Positions 24,360-36,699 are shown, numbered from the stretch's first letter. The stretch is 64,000 nt of DNA from Hypericum androsaemum (GCA_963995505.1 OZ023187.1:16331176-16395175), one strand, 5' to 3'. The notes: generated by a model from the sequence alone, not told the origin. Program-made: numbers and translations.

Positions 24360-26669
24360 CTTTACTCCCTTCTCCTCTGATCGCTCGTGTAGTTTGGACT
24401 ATGGAATAGTATTTCCGGGTGTAATTTGTGTGTAGCGTTTCTTGGTTTTGGGGTCGTGGTACTTTTTTATGGCAGAGAAAGGTGGTGAAGAACGCAGTGA
24501 GGAAGGATATCTTGGATATATAGTTTGGATGCTATTATTTATTTATTTATTTATACTTCCTCACTGCGTTCAAATCCGGTTCGAAACAAGCATTGCCTAT
24601 TTTCAATTAAAAGAAGCAATAATCACAGACAGAAAAACGACAAGAGAACTAACTACATTGTCATAAGTAGGAGACAATATAAAATATATGGATCTGCATT
24701 GAAAAAACTTGACAGGACATTGACCCAAGAGACTAACCTACTGTTACCGAACTTAATTGTGTCTTTTTCGAAAAGTTCATAATATCGTTGAGGTGCGGTT
24801 GTCCTGCAAGAGCAGAAAACACAGCAGCGATCTAAAAGTTGCAATTGTAACAAGGTAACTTATGAAACCATCAGTTGAAAGTAATATCTCAGCAACGAGC
24901 ATACTTCCTTACGTTAATGAATGTTTTATTTGTGCTTCAAAAATCCATAAGGTAGGGTCTGCAAATGCATTGATGTGTTACTTGTCAGCATAACGATCAT
25001 GCGAAACTTTGAATCAACTGAAGATAACTCATTTGAGAATTCTTACTTCACTTTCTAACTGAAGATAACGAGCTCCTCCTTGGTCACTTGCCTGGCAAAT
25101 AAGAGAATAAAAGAATTAGAAACACAATGTTTCTGTGACCATAATCATTTGGGAAAGAACAGCCAATTCTGGATCTACCCAAATTGAAGAACTGCGTGTT
25201 GTTTGCTACAAGGTGGATGATCTGTAGGAACATCTGCTACTCTCCTTCCTCTGCCGAAAAGGTAATAGCTCTGCCTATGTATATAAAGGAAGACTAAAGC
25301 AGAATGTTGATAGAGTTCAAACTCTGCTCCTGAAAATTGTTCAGATGTGTTAACTGCCCCTGGAATTGATGGTGTGGTATTGTTTTGCCATATTCAATGT
25401 CAAAATAGGTTTTCGTATCGGATATTCTTTTCCTATCACATATTTTTTTTAATGAGTTTGGTATGGTAGCGTTTTGACGAGGCCGGTGGTCGCAACCCTA
25501 TTAGATATGGCAGGGGGAATACCACATTAATCAGTGGTATAAGAATTTGATGTAGCATGGATGTAGGGGCTGCACAGATCTATTGATTCGCCAAGAATAC
25601 CGAAAATGGACCAGGGATAAGTTTCGATGAGTCCATTGAATCCGCAGACTGTTGGAGACGAGACGAGATAAATATCAATGATTCTGTTGAATTAGCAAAC
25701 TATCGGAAGTAATGTTCATCGATTTATCGGAAATGCACTCAACGATGAAACCGGACTAGATCGAACAAATCCACTCAAGGTCACTAGTTCCAATATTTTC
25801 ATATACCAATTAACAACCATCTCGATTACAATGCTTAGGACCTCTTATATAGGCCACCAAAAGACACGAACATGAACCCAAAAACTTGAAATCCAACAGG
25901 CATCTAAGAAACCAAAAAGCACAAATGAATCTAAAAGACATGACCCGGATTTGACCAAAACATCTCCTTTGGACATGAATCGAACATAATTCATTTTTTT
26001 ACCACCCGCATTAGAACAACTCTCTCTCTCCGTCGTCATTCATCTAGAGTACTGGTGAACATAAGAAGCTAATTTCCCATCATTTGCGAAGCATGTGCAC
26101 TGTGACAACATAATAATGTTGATATTTTTTTCGTGTTTCTTTTCTTTTTTTCGTTCTCTTGTCATGTTTCGCTCGCCATTGGATGTCCCGGTGATTTTCA
26201 AGTGTGTGGAGCTCTTGGCTAAAAGCAGGCCAGATAAACGTAAATAGTTCATTAGCCGGGTATATTTGTCTAAATGGACTTGTTGACATGATTGTTCTAC
26301 TTGTAGATTGGTTGCAATATAGGGTAAGATGGGAGGATGCTAGGAAAGGTGAAGCCAACGCATTCGTGCATTCTCATTCATTCATGCATTTACATTCTCA
26401 TATATCACATCGTTAGTTTACAAGTGTGGTCAACTTATTTATAATTGTAGAAAATATATATTTATTGTCAAATTTTGATATAGATATAAAAATTATGACG
26501 TACATGCATACATGCACGATGCATTTGACAGAAGGAAATATAGTACGTGATGTGGGAGAGTCAGAAGCAAGGAAACTCTTGATGTAACAATCGTTCGGAA
26601 GAAATTGATTATTAAGTAAAAATGATCAATTAGTAAGAGGTTTTTTGGATCTTTGGCCGTGTATATATA
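24360..26669. other. Upstream flank of FBD/LRR-like copy 1 and intergenic DNA
   Basis: 24360-24560 aligns with 41500-41650 (shared promoter/5' leader, TTGGATATATAGTTTGGATG). Possible small minus-strand exons, unassigned: about 24803-24735 (reads PQRYYELFEKDTIKFGN after a CAG) and about 25095-25050 (reads VTKEELVIFS then stop). A GGTAATAGCTCTGCC motif at 25252 recurs at 36215 and marks the pre-insertion sequence of the LTR at 34611. No complete gene is seen. Confidence 0.4.
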
Positions 26670-26678
26670 TATATATAA

Positions 26679-27836
26679 AAGAAAAGTCTATTTTAGTACC
26701 TTGCAGTATCATGAAATATCATTTTAGTATCCTGTGGTAAAAAATTTATCAATCGAATCAAACCACACCCTATTAACATCACTTAGATCCGCGGACAGTT
26801 GCCCGGACTTGTCCGAACCTGCCCGGATCCTGCCCGGCCAACTAGGCCAGCCACGTCAGCAAAATCTAATGACGTGGCACCATGCAGCCAATTTTTTTCT
26901 TCTCTCTCCTCCTCCTCAACTACTTCTTCTTCTTCCTCCTCCTCCTCCACGATGGGCCGCTCCATTCGAACCATACGCACCATCTTAGACCAAAATGACA
27001 ACGACGAAGAGGAGGATGATGATGATAATGATAGCGGCTACAGCAGTTGCCTCGACGCTTTCAAGAATCTCAGCAAATCGGTGATGGACATGCGCCTCAG
27101 CGAGCTGGCCTTGGCCCCTCGTGCTCCAGTGCCTCGCCGCCTCCCGTCTCTGGAGAACAACAGCCAGCGGCCTGCCGAGATTGAAGCTACAGCGGAGGAG
27201 CACTTCTTCGGGGAGACTGGGGAAGGAGTTTTGTCAGAGGATCTCCAGCCAATGGTAGAGGCGTGTGTAGTCGGGCTCTGACAGTACTCGGTCAACTGCA
27301 GAGATCTGCCGCCGCGAAGCTTCGGCCGTCCTCTCCTCAACCTTTCCCTCCACGACTCGAACAAAACCCTAATTTCTGACGCCGGCACCGTGAAAGCCCT
27401 CTGTTGGTCGCTTCTAATCAATAGGTCCTCCCAGGGGAAGAAGGACTCGCTCACCACGCTCTACAAACTCTGCTCCATCCACCAGAACAAGGAGCGGGCG
27501 GTTACTGCTGGGGCGGTGAGGCCCCTCGTCAAGATGGTTGCCGAGCAAGGGGCCGGAATGGTGGAGAAGGCCATCGTGGAAGAAGAAGAAGAGGAGGAGG
27601 AGGAGAGAGAGAGAAGAAAAAATTGGTTGCATGGTGCCACATCATTAGATTTTGCTGACGTGGGCGGCCTAGTTGGCCTGGCAGGATCCGGGCAGGTTCG
27701 GGCAAGTCCGGGCAGCTGCCGGTGGACCTAAGTGATGTTAATTGAGTGTGGTTTGACTTGATTGATAGATTTTTTTACCGCATGGTACTAAAGTGATATT
27801 TTATGATACCACATGGTACTAAAACAGACTTTTCTC
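26679..27836. mobile_element. Pack-MULE-like element carrying a U-box/ARM gene fragment
   Basis: Inverted termini (RAGAAAAGTCTRTTTTAGTA) extend for about 290 bp on each side, through a GC-rich zone of repeated GCCCGGA motifs, a pair of ACGT sites (CCACGTCA / TGACGTGG) and a TCC-rich tract. Both sides are flanked by TATATATAA (26670-26678 and 27837-27845), a 9-bp TSD typical of Mutator elements, though in TA-rich DNA. The interior (26952-27575) carries coding DNA from a host gene rather than a transposase. Same family as 38037-38790 and the right end at 43765. Confidence 0.82.
26952..27575 (+). pseudogene. Captured U-box/ARM-repeat E3 ligase fragment
   Basis: The stretch 27400-27575 reads GSSQGKKDSLTTLYKLCSI-like, then NKERAVTAGAVRPLVKMVAE and GAGMVEKA, close to armadillo repeats of plant U-box proteins (PUB4/PUB45 type, where SSRGKKDALTTLYKLC is characteristic). 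An upstream part (27315-27385) reads LLNLSLHDSNKTLISDAGTVKAL, another ARM repeat. The 5' part (26952-27280) has an acidic run, EEEDDDDNDSGYSS, and ends in a stop at 27279. Parts between the repeats are missing and no U-box is present. It lies between the element's inverted arms, so it is best read as a transduplicated fragment. Whether it is transcribed is unknown. Confidence 0.75.
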
Positions 27837-27845
27837 TATATATAA

Positions 27846-28840
27846 TTTGTAAGTCAGAAGTTAAATAGAGACCAAAATTTATGGCACTGGTCACCTCATT
27901 AGTAAATATGATTTGCATTAAATTCTCAAAGAGGGGTAACCGAAAACAGTTTTTTATAAGTGATTATATTAACTCTGAGTATTACATAGTTAATGACATT
28001 CGGTCAATGTAGTACTTCTTTACATTTTTGCATTTATTCCTCGGAATAGGCCATAAAAAAGTGCATCTAATTCTCAAAAAGGAAAAAAGGAAAAGTTGCA
28101 TCTGAAGTTTTAGCTAGTTCACTTTTTTTTGTCCATCGTTTTCACTACAAATCATCGGGATAATAGAGGAAGAGACGAAATTAATTATCTATGGATACAT
28201 GGTAACTGATGGAGCCTTTTCTATTATTGACCATAAAGTCCATCTGATTGAGCCCAGCCCGGACTAAGCCCAACCCAGCAGATCGAGTCCAACTTCCTTG
28301 ACTTAGCCCAGCCCAGCACAACACGAGAGCGAATCATGCCCATTCCAGCAGATAGAACCCAGCCCAAGTCAAGTCTTGAATTACTAGGATCAATAGATAA
28401 ATAGATAATGTTTCAATATTTATTTAAAACTCATAGTAGACTAATTGGACAGTGATGTCATGGGGTAGATGTCATCTAGAATCGTTCACCACCACGAAAA
28501 ATATTATTACTTAACGTTCATTTGTGAGGATGGTTGTATGTCTTGACAGGGACAAGTTAAATATAAATGGACCGAATACAATTTCTAATTTTTGGCTTGA
28601 AATATGTCAACGAATGATTTTATTTTTTTGGGTAAAAAAGGAGTTTCTTTTACAAGTGGTGAAATGAAATACATTTGTTAATCAGTATAATTACGCCATG
28701 AAAGGGAAATCGATGCCTAACCGGAGCCCCACAAGATAATGAAGCCTCAACTAAAAGAACCTTGTCATTTGGTCGACATTTTTAAACGACAAAGTAATGA
28801 TATAAAAATTAATCAAACTTAAGGTATTAAAATAAATTTT
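27846..28840. other. AT-rich intergenic stretch
   Basis: No gene is seen. About 28240-28375 is rich in degenerate AGCCCAGCCC repeats, as in some non-autonomous transposons. Confidence 0.4.
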
Positions 28841-30005
28841 TGGATAAATTATTTTCAAGTCTCTGGTATTTTGATATCTTAGCTTTCGGATCCCTAAATT
28901 TCCGAAAATAATTTTTCTATCTCCAGTATTTGATTTTATTATATTATCGGGTCTCTCTCTTACATCAGCAGTACGAATCGCTACGCCTCGCCTCTTTCTA
29001 TATGATAATATGCACCTTGTAAAATAACTTTTATGCCCTTGCAAAAAATCAACAAAAAGTAATAATTAATATAAAAAGGCCACCGATGGTGGAAGACCAC
29101 CGTGAAGCAAATTCACCGGCGCCGGCTCTTCCTCCCACAATACTCACCGATCCCAGCCATTCGTCTCCCATCGAGAAGCACTACACCGGTGGCCCCGCCT
29201 CCTTGCTCGCCGACGATCACGTTTCCTCGTACTTCGTCGACGCCGATCCTAAGGGGTTCAACCCTTCGTGTTCCTGGCTAGAGAAGTTGACGAGATCTCA
29301 GATTCCTGCTAGTGGTTAGGCACAAGGATTTGACAGGGTACAACTCATTGTTACGGACCTCGCCTCATGATATTGGGTATAACTCCTCATCGCGGACCTC
29401 GCCTCTTCGTTAAAAGATGTTGGGAGCAAGTTTGACGGTTGAATTGGGTTAAGAAAAACGTTCGGGAGCAAGAGGAGAGGAGCGCTAGTCTCATGGACGA
29501 CGTTGGGCGGTCGGACGAGCTCCAATCCCACCTCCCCGGAGACGCCAACAACGGAACCTCTCATGGAGATGCCGACGAGATCTCGACAAGCCCTTCAAGT
29601 CCGGTGAACTGTCAACGACGCCCTCGCTCCAATCCCACCTCCCCGGCGTCCTTGCTCCGACGTCGCTCAAGATCTTTTGTGTTCATCTTTTTTTGTCGAT
29701 GGGTCCATTGGTTTTTAGTGTTGAATAGCTTTCTTTTCGGGAAAAGATCGAAACTTTGTCGCCCAAGTACAAAAATCTATTCTTTTTCTCCAAAATGATC
29801 GGAAGTTGGTATTTGTCTGAAAAGATGACCGGAGCAGTATAAAAGTCATTTCAGATATAAAATATTAATAAATTGACTAATGACATCAGTAAGGACTCGA
29901 GAGTATAATAAAACCAAACACGAGAATGGCAAAATCATTTTCGAAAATTCAAGGACGCGAGAAGTAGGATGTCAAAATACCAGAAATCTTATGGTAATTT
30001 GTCCT
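28841..30005. mobile_element. Mutator-like TIR element with GC-rich interior
   Basis: The left tip GGATAAATTATTTTCAAG and the right tip (reverse complement GGACAAATTACCATAAG) continue as imperfect inverted repeats of about 200 bp, e.g. GGGTCTCTC...TACATCAGCA against GATGTCATTAGT...-like sequence. Flanks ATAAATTTT and TTATATTTT agree at 7 of 9 positions. The interior (29086-29700) is GC-rich with two short frames (77 and 119 residues) rich in Ser/Pro/Asp; it looks like captured coding DNA but I recognise no family. Confidence 0.6.
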
Positions 30006-30198
30006 TTATATTTTTATAATTTTTTTTGAATAATGCATAAAAATGAACAGTCCTAAACTCTTTTTTGGGTTTATAAATATTTAGTATCTGGTCCACTAGA
30101 CTGATTAATTCAATTTGAGTTGGGTAGGACCTTTGAAAGATAGCAAAATTCTCCCAACACGTATTTGACACTGCTGCGTTCCCACTCGAACCCGAGAA

Positions 30199-30246
30199 CC
30201 TTTTCTTACGCCAGCCACCAACCCTTTTCTTACGCCAGCCACCAAC
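30199..30246. repeat. 24-bp perfect direct repeat, two copies
   Basis: Unit with CTTACGCCAGCCACCAAC, tandem, about 170 bp upstream of the ankyrin pseudogene start. Confidence 0.85.
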
Positions 30247-30417
30247 TCACTGGGTATTAAAATGAACTGTCCTCCTAAAAAAAACTCACTGGGTTGGTCT
30301 CTCTTTTTTCTTCTTCTAAAGAAACAGATTTCTTTAAATTGGCAAGTGCCATGCACATATTCCTGGCATCTGATCCTCCATTAACGCTAGTCCTACTCTA
30401 ATTCCCTTCCCTCCTCC

Positions 30418-32708
30418 ATGGAACACTTGGACTTGGTGAAAGCTAGCCATGAAGGAGACATCAACCTCCTCTACTCAGCAATCCAAAAGGACCCAACCAT
30501 TTTGGACCAAATCGATTCGATTCCATTCGTGGGCACCCCGCTTCACGTAGCTGCATCGTGTGGGCACGTAGAGTTCGCCATGGAAGTCGCCAGGCTGAAG
30601 CCTTCCTTCACCAGGAAGCCAAACCTGGAGGGCCTCACCCCCATGCACGTCGCCTTGGACAAGGACCAACATGAGATGGTCTCGTGGCTGTTGGCTTCGG
30701 ACAGCAAACTTGCTCGCGTCAAAGGAAGGGAAGGGGCGACGCCGTTGCACTTCGCGGTTCGAAGGGGACAAGTTGATGTCGTGGAGATGTTGCTGTCGAG
30801 TTGTTTCAGGTTAGTGGCGGAGCTAAAGTAGTTGGGGCATACCAGTTAATGCATAGTTAATTTATTTAATGCAATATATTATAACTAAAAATACTATAAA
30901 AAAAATCAACCCAATTATATGAAATGTTAGCAAATAGCGAACATGAGAAAATATCTTTCGGATCTTCCAAATACTCAAGGTAACATAATAGGTTTACAAG
31001 GAAATCCTAGACAAAGTTCAAAAATGAAATAAAAAAACAGTCCAAAACTTTTTTTTTTCCAAAATAAGTGACAAAAAACCGATGCCCCGAAAATTGGGGA
31101 TTTTCGCATTTCTCTGTAGATTACGAATCATCATCAATTTTATATATTACGAGCCCTGTAAGCTTCATTTTACGGTATCCAAAAACATATATTTATTGTT
31201 TCAGGTCCATCGAGGACTTGACGAACCGGAACGAGAGCGCCTTCCACGTGGCTCTCAAGAGTGGTCAGCTTCCAGCTTTCAACTTGTTGCTTGAGAGGCT
31301 TCACGTAGGGGGAGTGGAGGCCGGGGAGCTACTTTTGGACGCCAAAGATCTGGAAGGGAACACTGTCCTTCACGTAGCAGCGGCCATGAATCAAGTTCAA
31401 GTAAGTTGGATCCGTATATTCGAGTATTAATATAAACCAGATATTTAATATTGTGCCGGATTATGCGCAAATTGCAGAATTTAAGTAGCAACAACAAAAT
31501 ATCAAATCCAGACCCAAGGTTTAGTATCCTAGATCTGTTGAATTTTTACAGGGTTGTACCTATGTTTTAAAAATGATCTGGAAGTCCTGGCATCTAGATC
31601 AATCAATTTGACCGTTGGCCAGGTCATAACTTTTTTAAGATTAAAAATATTATTTTTCTCGGTCGATCGACCCAATTTTGAAAATCGGCCGGTCCGACTA
31701 GAACCACAATAGGCAACACTGTTTCTTTAAAGAGGTCCGACCTTTGTAAAACTATGGTTTCTTTAAAGAGGGTCGAATAGAACCGGGGTCCTTATCCCGT
31801 TCATATTTATATACCTATTTACCAGTAATCTCTTTTTTTTAGGATTATTTACGAGTAATCTAACCCACCACTCCATCCTTGAAGACTCAATCATTAGTTT
31901 AGTCAATACATATATGATACCCATATAATATACAACATACGCAAGTTTGGAAAATAAATTTTAATGTACCATTTTTAAATATATGAAATTACTCTGCAGT
32001 TTTGAGACTATAAGTTGAAAACATGTATACAACATAAAACATTATATATGCTACTAAAAAAAGCATGGCCTTTTTTAACTTTTAAAATTAACCTTTTGAC
32101 TTCCTTTATAACTAGAATATTAAAAATTAAACTATTCTAACAAAATATTTACTCCATTTTATTGCAATTGATTAATCTATTTGATATTGTATATTTTTTG
32201 TAGAATTTTTAATGATTTAATCATTATTGATTATACCTGTATAAACTGTATCCTAAACCAGGCCATAGAGTCGCTGCTAAAATGGTTCGGAGTGCTTTCA
32301 ATGAATGCTATGAACTAGAATGGTCAAACTGCCCTAGAGACTGCTGTTGCCTACCATCACTCGAGCGTCGAAAGCCTCTTGACGCGAGTCGCCCTTAAAT
32401 AGAACTCGATAGCCAATGCGACCATACATCAACCAGCACCAGCACCAGCTTCAACGGAAGATGAGACAGTATTACCTTTAACCAGGGACGAAATAATTGA
32501 TTGGGAAGACTTCTTCGTGTTCCGATTTGGGAAGACCGACCCTGAGGCAACGAGGTCCAACTTGCTGGTGGTCGCGGTGTTGATGGCAACCGCGACCTAC
32601 ACTGCCGTCCTCACTCCACCGGGCGGGGTGGAGGACGATACCGGCTTGTCAAGACTGGCCAAGGAATTACCGTCTTCGTATATATGGTTCATGGTCTGCC
32701 ATTCCTGA
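30418..32708 (+). pseudogene. Ankyrin-repeat PGG-domain protein, disrupted (copy 1)
   Basis: ACD6/BDA1-like protein of plant immunity and cell-death control: N-terminal ankyrin repeats, C-terminal membrane PGG domain. Exons: 30418-30809 (TPLHVAASCGHVEFAMEVAR, LTPMHVALDKDQ, TPLHFAVRRGQVDVVEMLLS), 31205-31400 (ESAFHVALKSGQLPAFNLLL, NTVLHVAAAMNQ) and 32262-32708, with GT..AG borders and matching phase. The last exon has TAG stops at 32316 and 32400 amid readable sequence (NGQTALETAVAYHH). The PGG part (NLLVVAVLMATATYTAVLTP) ends after the first membrane segment at 32708, so the remaining transmembrane helices are missing. Both faults point to a pseudogene. Confidence 0.85.
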
Positions 32709-32712
32709 TGAT

Positions 32713-34087
32713 ATGGATAGTTTCCTGACGGGTGCTTCCCGAGCTGGAAACGTATCCCTCCTGTACGAGGCTATTCAACGGCATCCCTTCGTTCTCGACC
32801 AGATCGAAGGGATCCCGTTCGTCGACACGCCTTTGCATCACTCGGCATCCGAAGGGCAGACCGCGTTTGCATTGGAAGTTGCCAGGTTGAAGCCCTCATT
32901 CATCAGGAAGCTGAACCAGGGCGGCCTCAGCCCCTTGGAGCTGGCTATGGCCACACGGATTTGGTTCTTCGGTTGGTGGAAATCGATCCTGAACTCGTCA
33001 GGATCAAGGGCAGGGAAGGTATCACTCCAGTTCACCTCGCGGCCGAGGGAGGGAACCCGAGGTTCTTGCAACAGATGCTGTCTCATTGCCCCTCGGCAGC
33101 GAAAGTAGTGACGGATCAGCGGGAAACCGTGTTCCATGTTGCAGTCAAGAACAAGAGGGTGCAAGCTTTCGAGTTCCTTTTCGGGTGGGTTCACAGGGCG
33201 AACATGGAGGATGTGTTGACCTGGCAGGATGGAGATGGCAATACCGTCCTGCACATTGCAGTAAAGGAAAACCTGCCTAAGGTAGGCGACTCCCATTTGT
33301 TGAAACTTCGGTATTCTTTTTTGGTATCCGCGACTTCCAACACCAAATTCCATCGAAACTGCAGGTCTTGAAACTACTGATCAACAATGTCAATGTCAAA
33401 GTCAAGAACCTGAAGGACGAGACAGCCCTGGATATCTACAAAAAGGGGCCTCCGAACTCGGAAGTCGAGAAGATACTAGGTCGTGCCTCGCTCGTATCCA
33501 CCTACCTGAACTCACTCCTCAGGAGAAGGGACAAGATTCTGCAGCTCCACAACCAAGATGCCCGCGCCAACGACGTCCGCACCATATTGTTTGTGGTCGC
33601 GGTATTGATCGCAACCGCGACATACCAGGCAGTGCTCAGCCCACCCGGAGGGTTCTGGCAGGACGATCACCCTGCACCACACAGCATTACGAATGTAACA
33701 GACATCCACGGGCGTAGGTACCACCAGGCAGGGAAGGTGGTAATGAGCTCGTGGGAAGGTGCATACTTCGCGCTTCTAAATACGACCGCGTACTGTGGAT
33801 CGGTGTGCACGATCATCGTACTGATGCTCGGGACCCCGTTCGTGTTCTTCCCCGAGATTGCCATCCTCTTCATCAGCTGCTCCTACTTCGTCTCGCTGCT
33901 AACGGTGTTCGAGCCCTTTGATGGAACCACATTGTTGCTGCTGCTCGGGAACGGGGTCCTGCTGATCTCTGTGCATCTCGTTGCGTTTGAAGTGCATAGG
34001 CGTCAAAGGAATAGGCGCAGGGTAGGGAAATACTTGTGGCAGTACGAGGAATCTACATCGTCAAATTTTAGTACGATTACGACATAA
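32713..34087 (+). pseudogene. Ankyrin-repeat PGG-domain protein with frameshift (copy 2)
   Basis: Tandem paralogue beginning 5 bases after copy 1 ends. Exon 1 (32713-33281) opens MDSFLTGASRAGNVSLLYEA and has ankyrin repeats. At about 32949 the frame shifts: LSPLELAM continues as GHTDLVLRLVEIDPEL in another frame. Further repeats are ITPVHLAAEGGN, ETVFHVAVKNKRVQAFEFLF and NTVLHIAVKENLPK. Exon 2 (33365-34087; GT 33282, AG 33363-33364) carries the PGG domain (RTILFVVAVLIATATYQAVL then SPPGGFW) and three or four membrane helices. Apart from the single shift it is full length. It is either a young pseudogene or a sequencing/assembly error. Confidence 0.85.
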
Positions 34088-34322
34088 TATGATTTGTTAT
34101 AGGGATAATTCTGGTATTTCAGTAAACCCTCTTTTTAGTCTTTATTATTTTGAATAACATTTTTCGATTCTTAAAATTTGAAATAACAGCCATTTTTAGT
34201 CTCTGGCAGACCATCCGCTGATCTCATCGATCAAACTAATTTTTTTAGTGACTCTTTTTAGTAAAAAAATAAAAAAAATTGGCCATCCCCGGCCTCCCTC
34301 CATCCGAACAAAATTTTAACAA

Positions 34323-34532
34323 TTAGTACTCAAATTCGAGAACCAAAATAACAACGATGGGTCTCAAACTTGAACCCCGTCTCTTTCCGCCATCGAAAGC
34401 CCCAAGTCTCAAGCTTTTACATTTTCTCTGGGTACCCAGAAACTTAGAACCTAACTTGGGTGGTAAAGACAGGGACTTCACTGGTTGGGGAGCCAAGTGA
34501 AGGGGGAGCTTACAAGATACTGTGGCCATCAT
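34323..34532 (-). pseudogene. Plastid-transit-peptide-like gene fragment
   Basis: A 69-residue frame begins MMATVSCKLPLHLAPQPVKS and continues with Ser/Arg/Lys-rich, acid-poor sequence (LGSKFLGTQRKCKSLRLGAF, then RRGSSLRPIVVI). This composition is typical of chloroplast transit peptides. It then runs into non-coding sequence. Just left, at about 34100, lies sequence resembling the Mutator-type tip (GGGATAATTCTGG), so this may be another captured exon. The parent gene is not identified. Confidence 0.4.
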
Positions 34533-34610
34533 TATCAGCTCACAGAGGTTCTATCACTTGGAAGTTACCATATCAACAGCTCTGCCAACATACTGCTTGG
34601 AAGGTAATAG

Positions 34611-36193
34611 TGTTGGGTTTTATAAACACAAACCTTAGGTTTGCAGCAGCGGAAGATAAATTTTTTTACCAACACCGAATCTGATCATGGCTGTATAACA
34701 TAAAATCAAGATAACATCGTTAGAGGATGCTTACAGTGCGTTGTAGATCGATGCTCAACTACGGTATCCACGTAGTCCTCGTCTACGAATTCCTTGACAG
34801 TTGAAATCTTCGAGAATTCGCTAGGAGAATTCTTTATCGAAGAAACTAGAGAAAATATGTGTCTTGTATCTAGGTTAATAAATTTCGGTGTTAAAAACCC
34901 TTGATACCCACACATATATATATATATATTAAAATAATTAACCAACTCCTACCCTTTTAGGAGTAGGTTTCGCAGGAGGCAAGATTGGAAGCCCTTAATG
35001 GCTTCCAACATTGACTTCCCTTTTGAGCCTCTAAGCCCATTCTATTATTTTCTTGACCCAGTCAATATGTCCAACATCTAATAGATTTTACTATACATAT
35101 TAGTATTTAATTAAATCCAACTTAATTAAATAATTATAATTATAATTCTATCTAATAGAATTATAATATTTCTCTATAGATTAAATATTCTTGATCAAAT
35201 TAATATTTAATCTAACCAACTTCAATTCGTAAACCAAGACTACTTGTTATGTGACCCATAGGCCCTCACATGTCAAGCGATTAGTCGAACCAATGGTCTT
35301 AGTCGAACCCTAGACAATAGACCAGACAATCTCAACATATGAGGTACGTTGCGAGGATACTGCAACTACCTGTAATGTGAAGCTCAAAGTGATACGGTCC
35401 TTTCATTCATGAATACTCGATTAAGTCTTGAACATGATTAAGTGTCTATTCAAATAACTTAATCATATTATCTCATTCTACTAATTGATCATATTGTCAC
35501 TTTTAGACACCATTCCAAAAGTAACGTGTATTGGCCAATGACTAACGATCCAATTAGTTATGAGAAGACAAGTATTCTCTCCAAGTCTATTTGAGGAATG
35601 AATCCTATTCTTGGCTCAACTACCACGCACATGCACTTCGTGATGTACCCAACACATGCCGTATCTACCCCGTCAGGAGTGCAAGCATTGGTCATGGTCA
35701 AAGTCCATCACTCCGTACATGTCGTGCGTATTGACCTCAAGTCGGAGGATTATTACACTACTCCACAAACTGATATTCCCGTAGACACGTAAATAGAATA
35801 CACCAAACGATTTCTCGGTCGGGTATGCCAATACTCTCCAAAGTATCTGTGCATCCATCATGAAATACCTAGTATCTCGTAGTTGTGAGAACCACTACAT
35901 CTTCTAAGGATATGATGCAGATCGCACACCAATCTCAATCGCATCATCGATATCCCATTCTCGATGATCATTGATTGTGGCTATTTAAGAACTACGTGCA
36001 TAGTCATCTGAGATCTCACATTCTCAATGACAACACTAGTTCATGGGAATATAAACATGAATATATGCAAACAATCAAACATTATATTCGTTTATGTAAT
36101 GCCAAATATTATTAATGCATATTAATAATATAACTAAATGTGATCAAGTATAATGTTCTTATATCGATTGTCTCTAGGACATCTATACCAACA
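34611..36193. mobile_element. Probable solo LTR (about 1.58 kb)
   Basis: Begins TGTTGGGT and ends ATACCAACA, with a perfect 5-bp TSD AATAG (34606-34610 and 36194-36198). Joining the flanks gives GGTAATAGCTCTGCC, which exists uninterrupted at 25252 and 36215, so the pre-insertion state is visible. No ORF, primer-binding site or second LTR is found inside. Orientation and lineage are not determined. Confidence 0.75.
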
Positions 36194-36198
36194 AATAG

Positions 36199-36350
36199 CT
36201 CTGCCTATGTATATAAAGGTAATAGCTCTGCCAACATAGTCCGTGGGCCTCTCAGCGAAGTAGAGCGGATTCTCCTTACCAACATAGTCCTTCAAAATCC
36301 CAGCTAGCTCGTCCCGCCACATAACTCTCGGCCTATCAAAACCTCAAACT
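36199..36350 (-). pseudogene. TSB: Tryptophan synthase beta fragment (TSB copy 2)
   Basis: One exon-sized remnant reading [20 protein letters not shown] on the minus strand, then broken. Flanking 36340-36780 matches 21400-22100 of copy 1, including ACAAGACCAACAAAATGCAC. Most of the gene is gone, including the PLP lysine region. Confidence 0.8.
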
Positions 36351-36699
36351 TAACAAGACCAACAAAATGCACCTCCCTCAAAAATTCAAATTTCAACCAT
36401 AAAGTTCAAACACCATAACCCATCAAGCACCCCCTTCCGGCAACACATTCATTTACGTCCCCACCTGTAGAACCGCTCGGTTCAATGCAAGACCACCACT
36501 TTCCAATTCAACAACCAACTGGGTCACCAAGAAATCTCAAATCCGAGCCTTAGAAATGCAGCTACATTCAAACTCAAAATGTGATTTCCAACAAAAAGAT
36601 TAACCAAATGGGTCATCCAAAGATCGCACCTTTAATCGAAAAAATGAAGACCCAGATGGCACCAAACAATTTGGGAAATACCTGAAGGAAGGGGGAAAT

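Noticed and set aside
26783..27001. Glu-rich minus-strand frame
   Set aside because: Reverse strand of the TCC tract in a Mutator-like arm.
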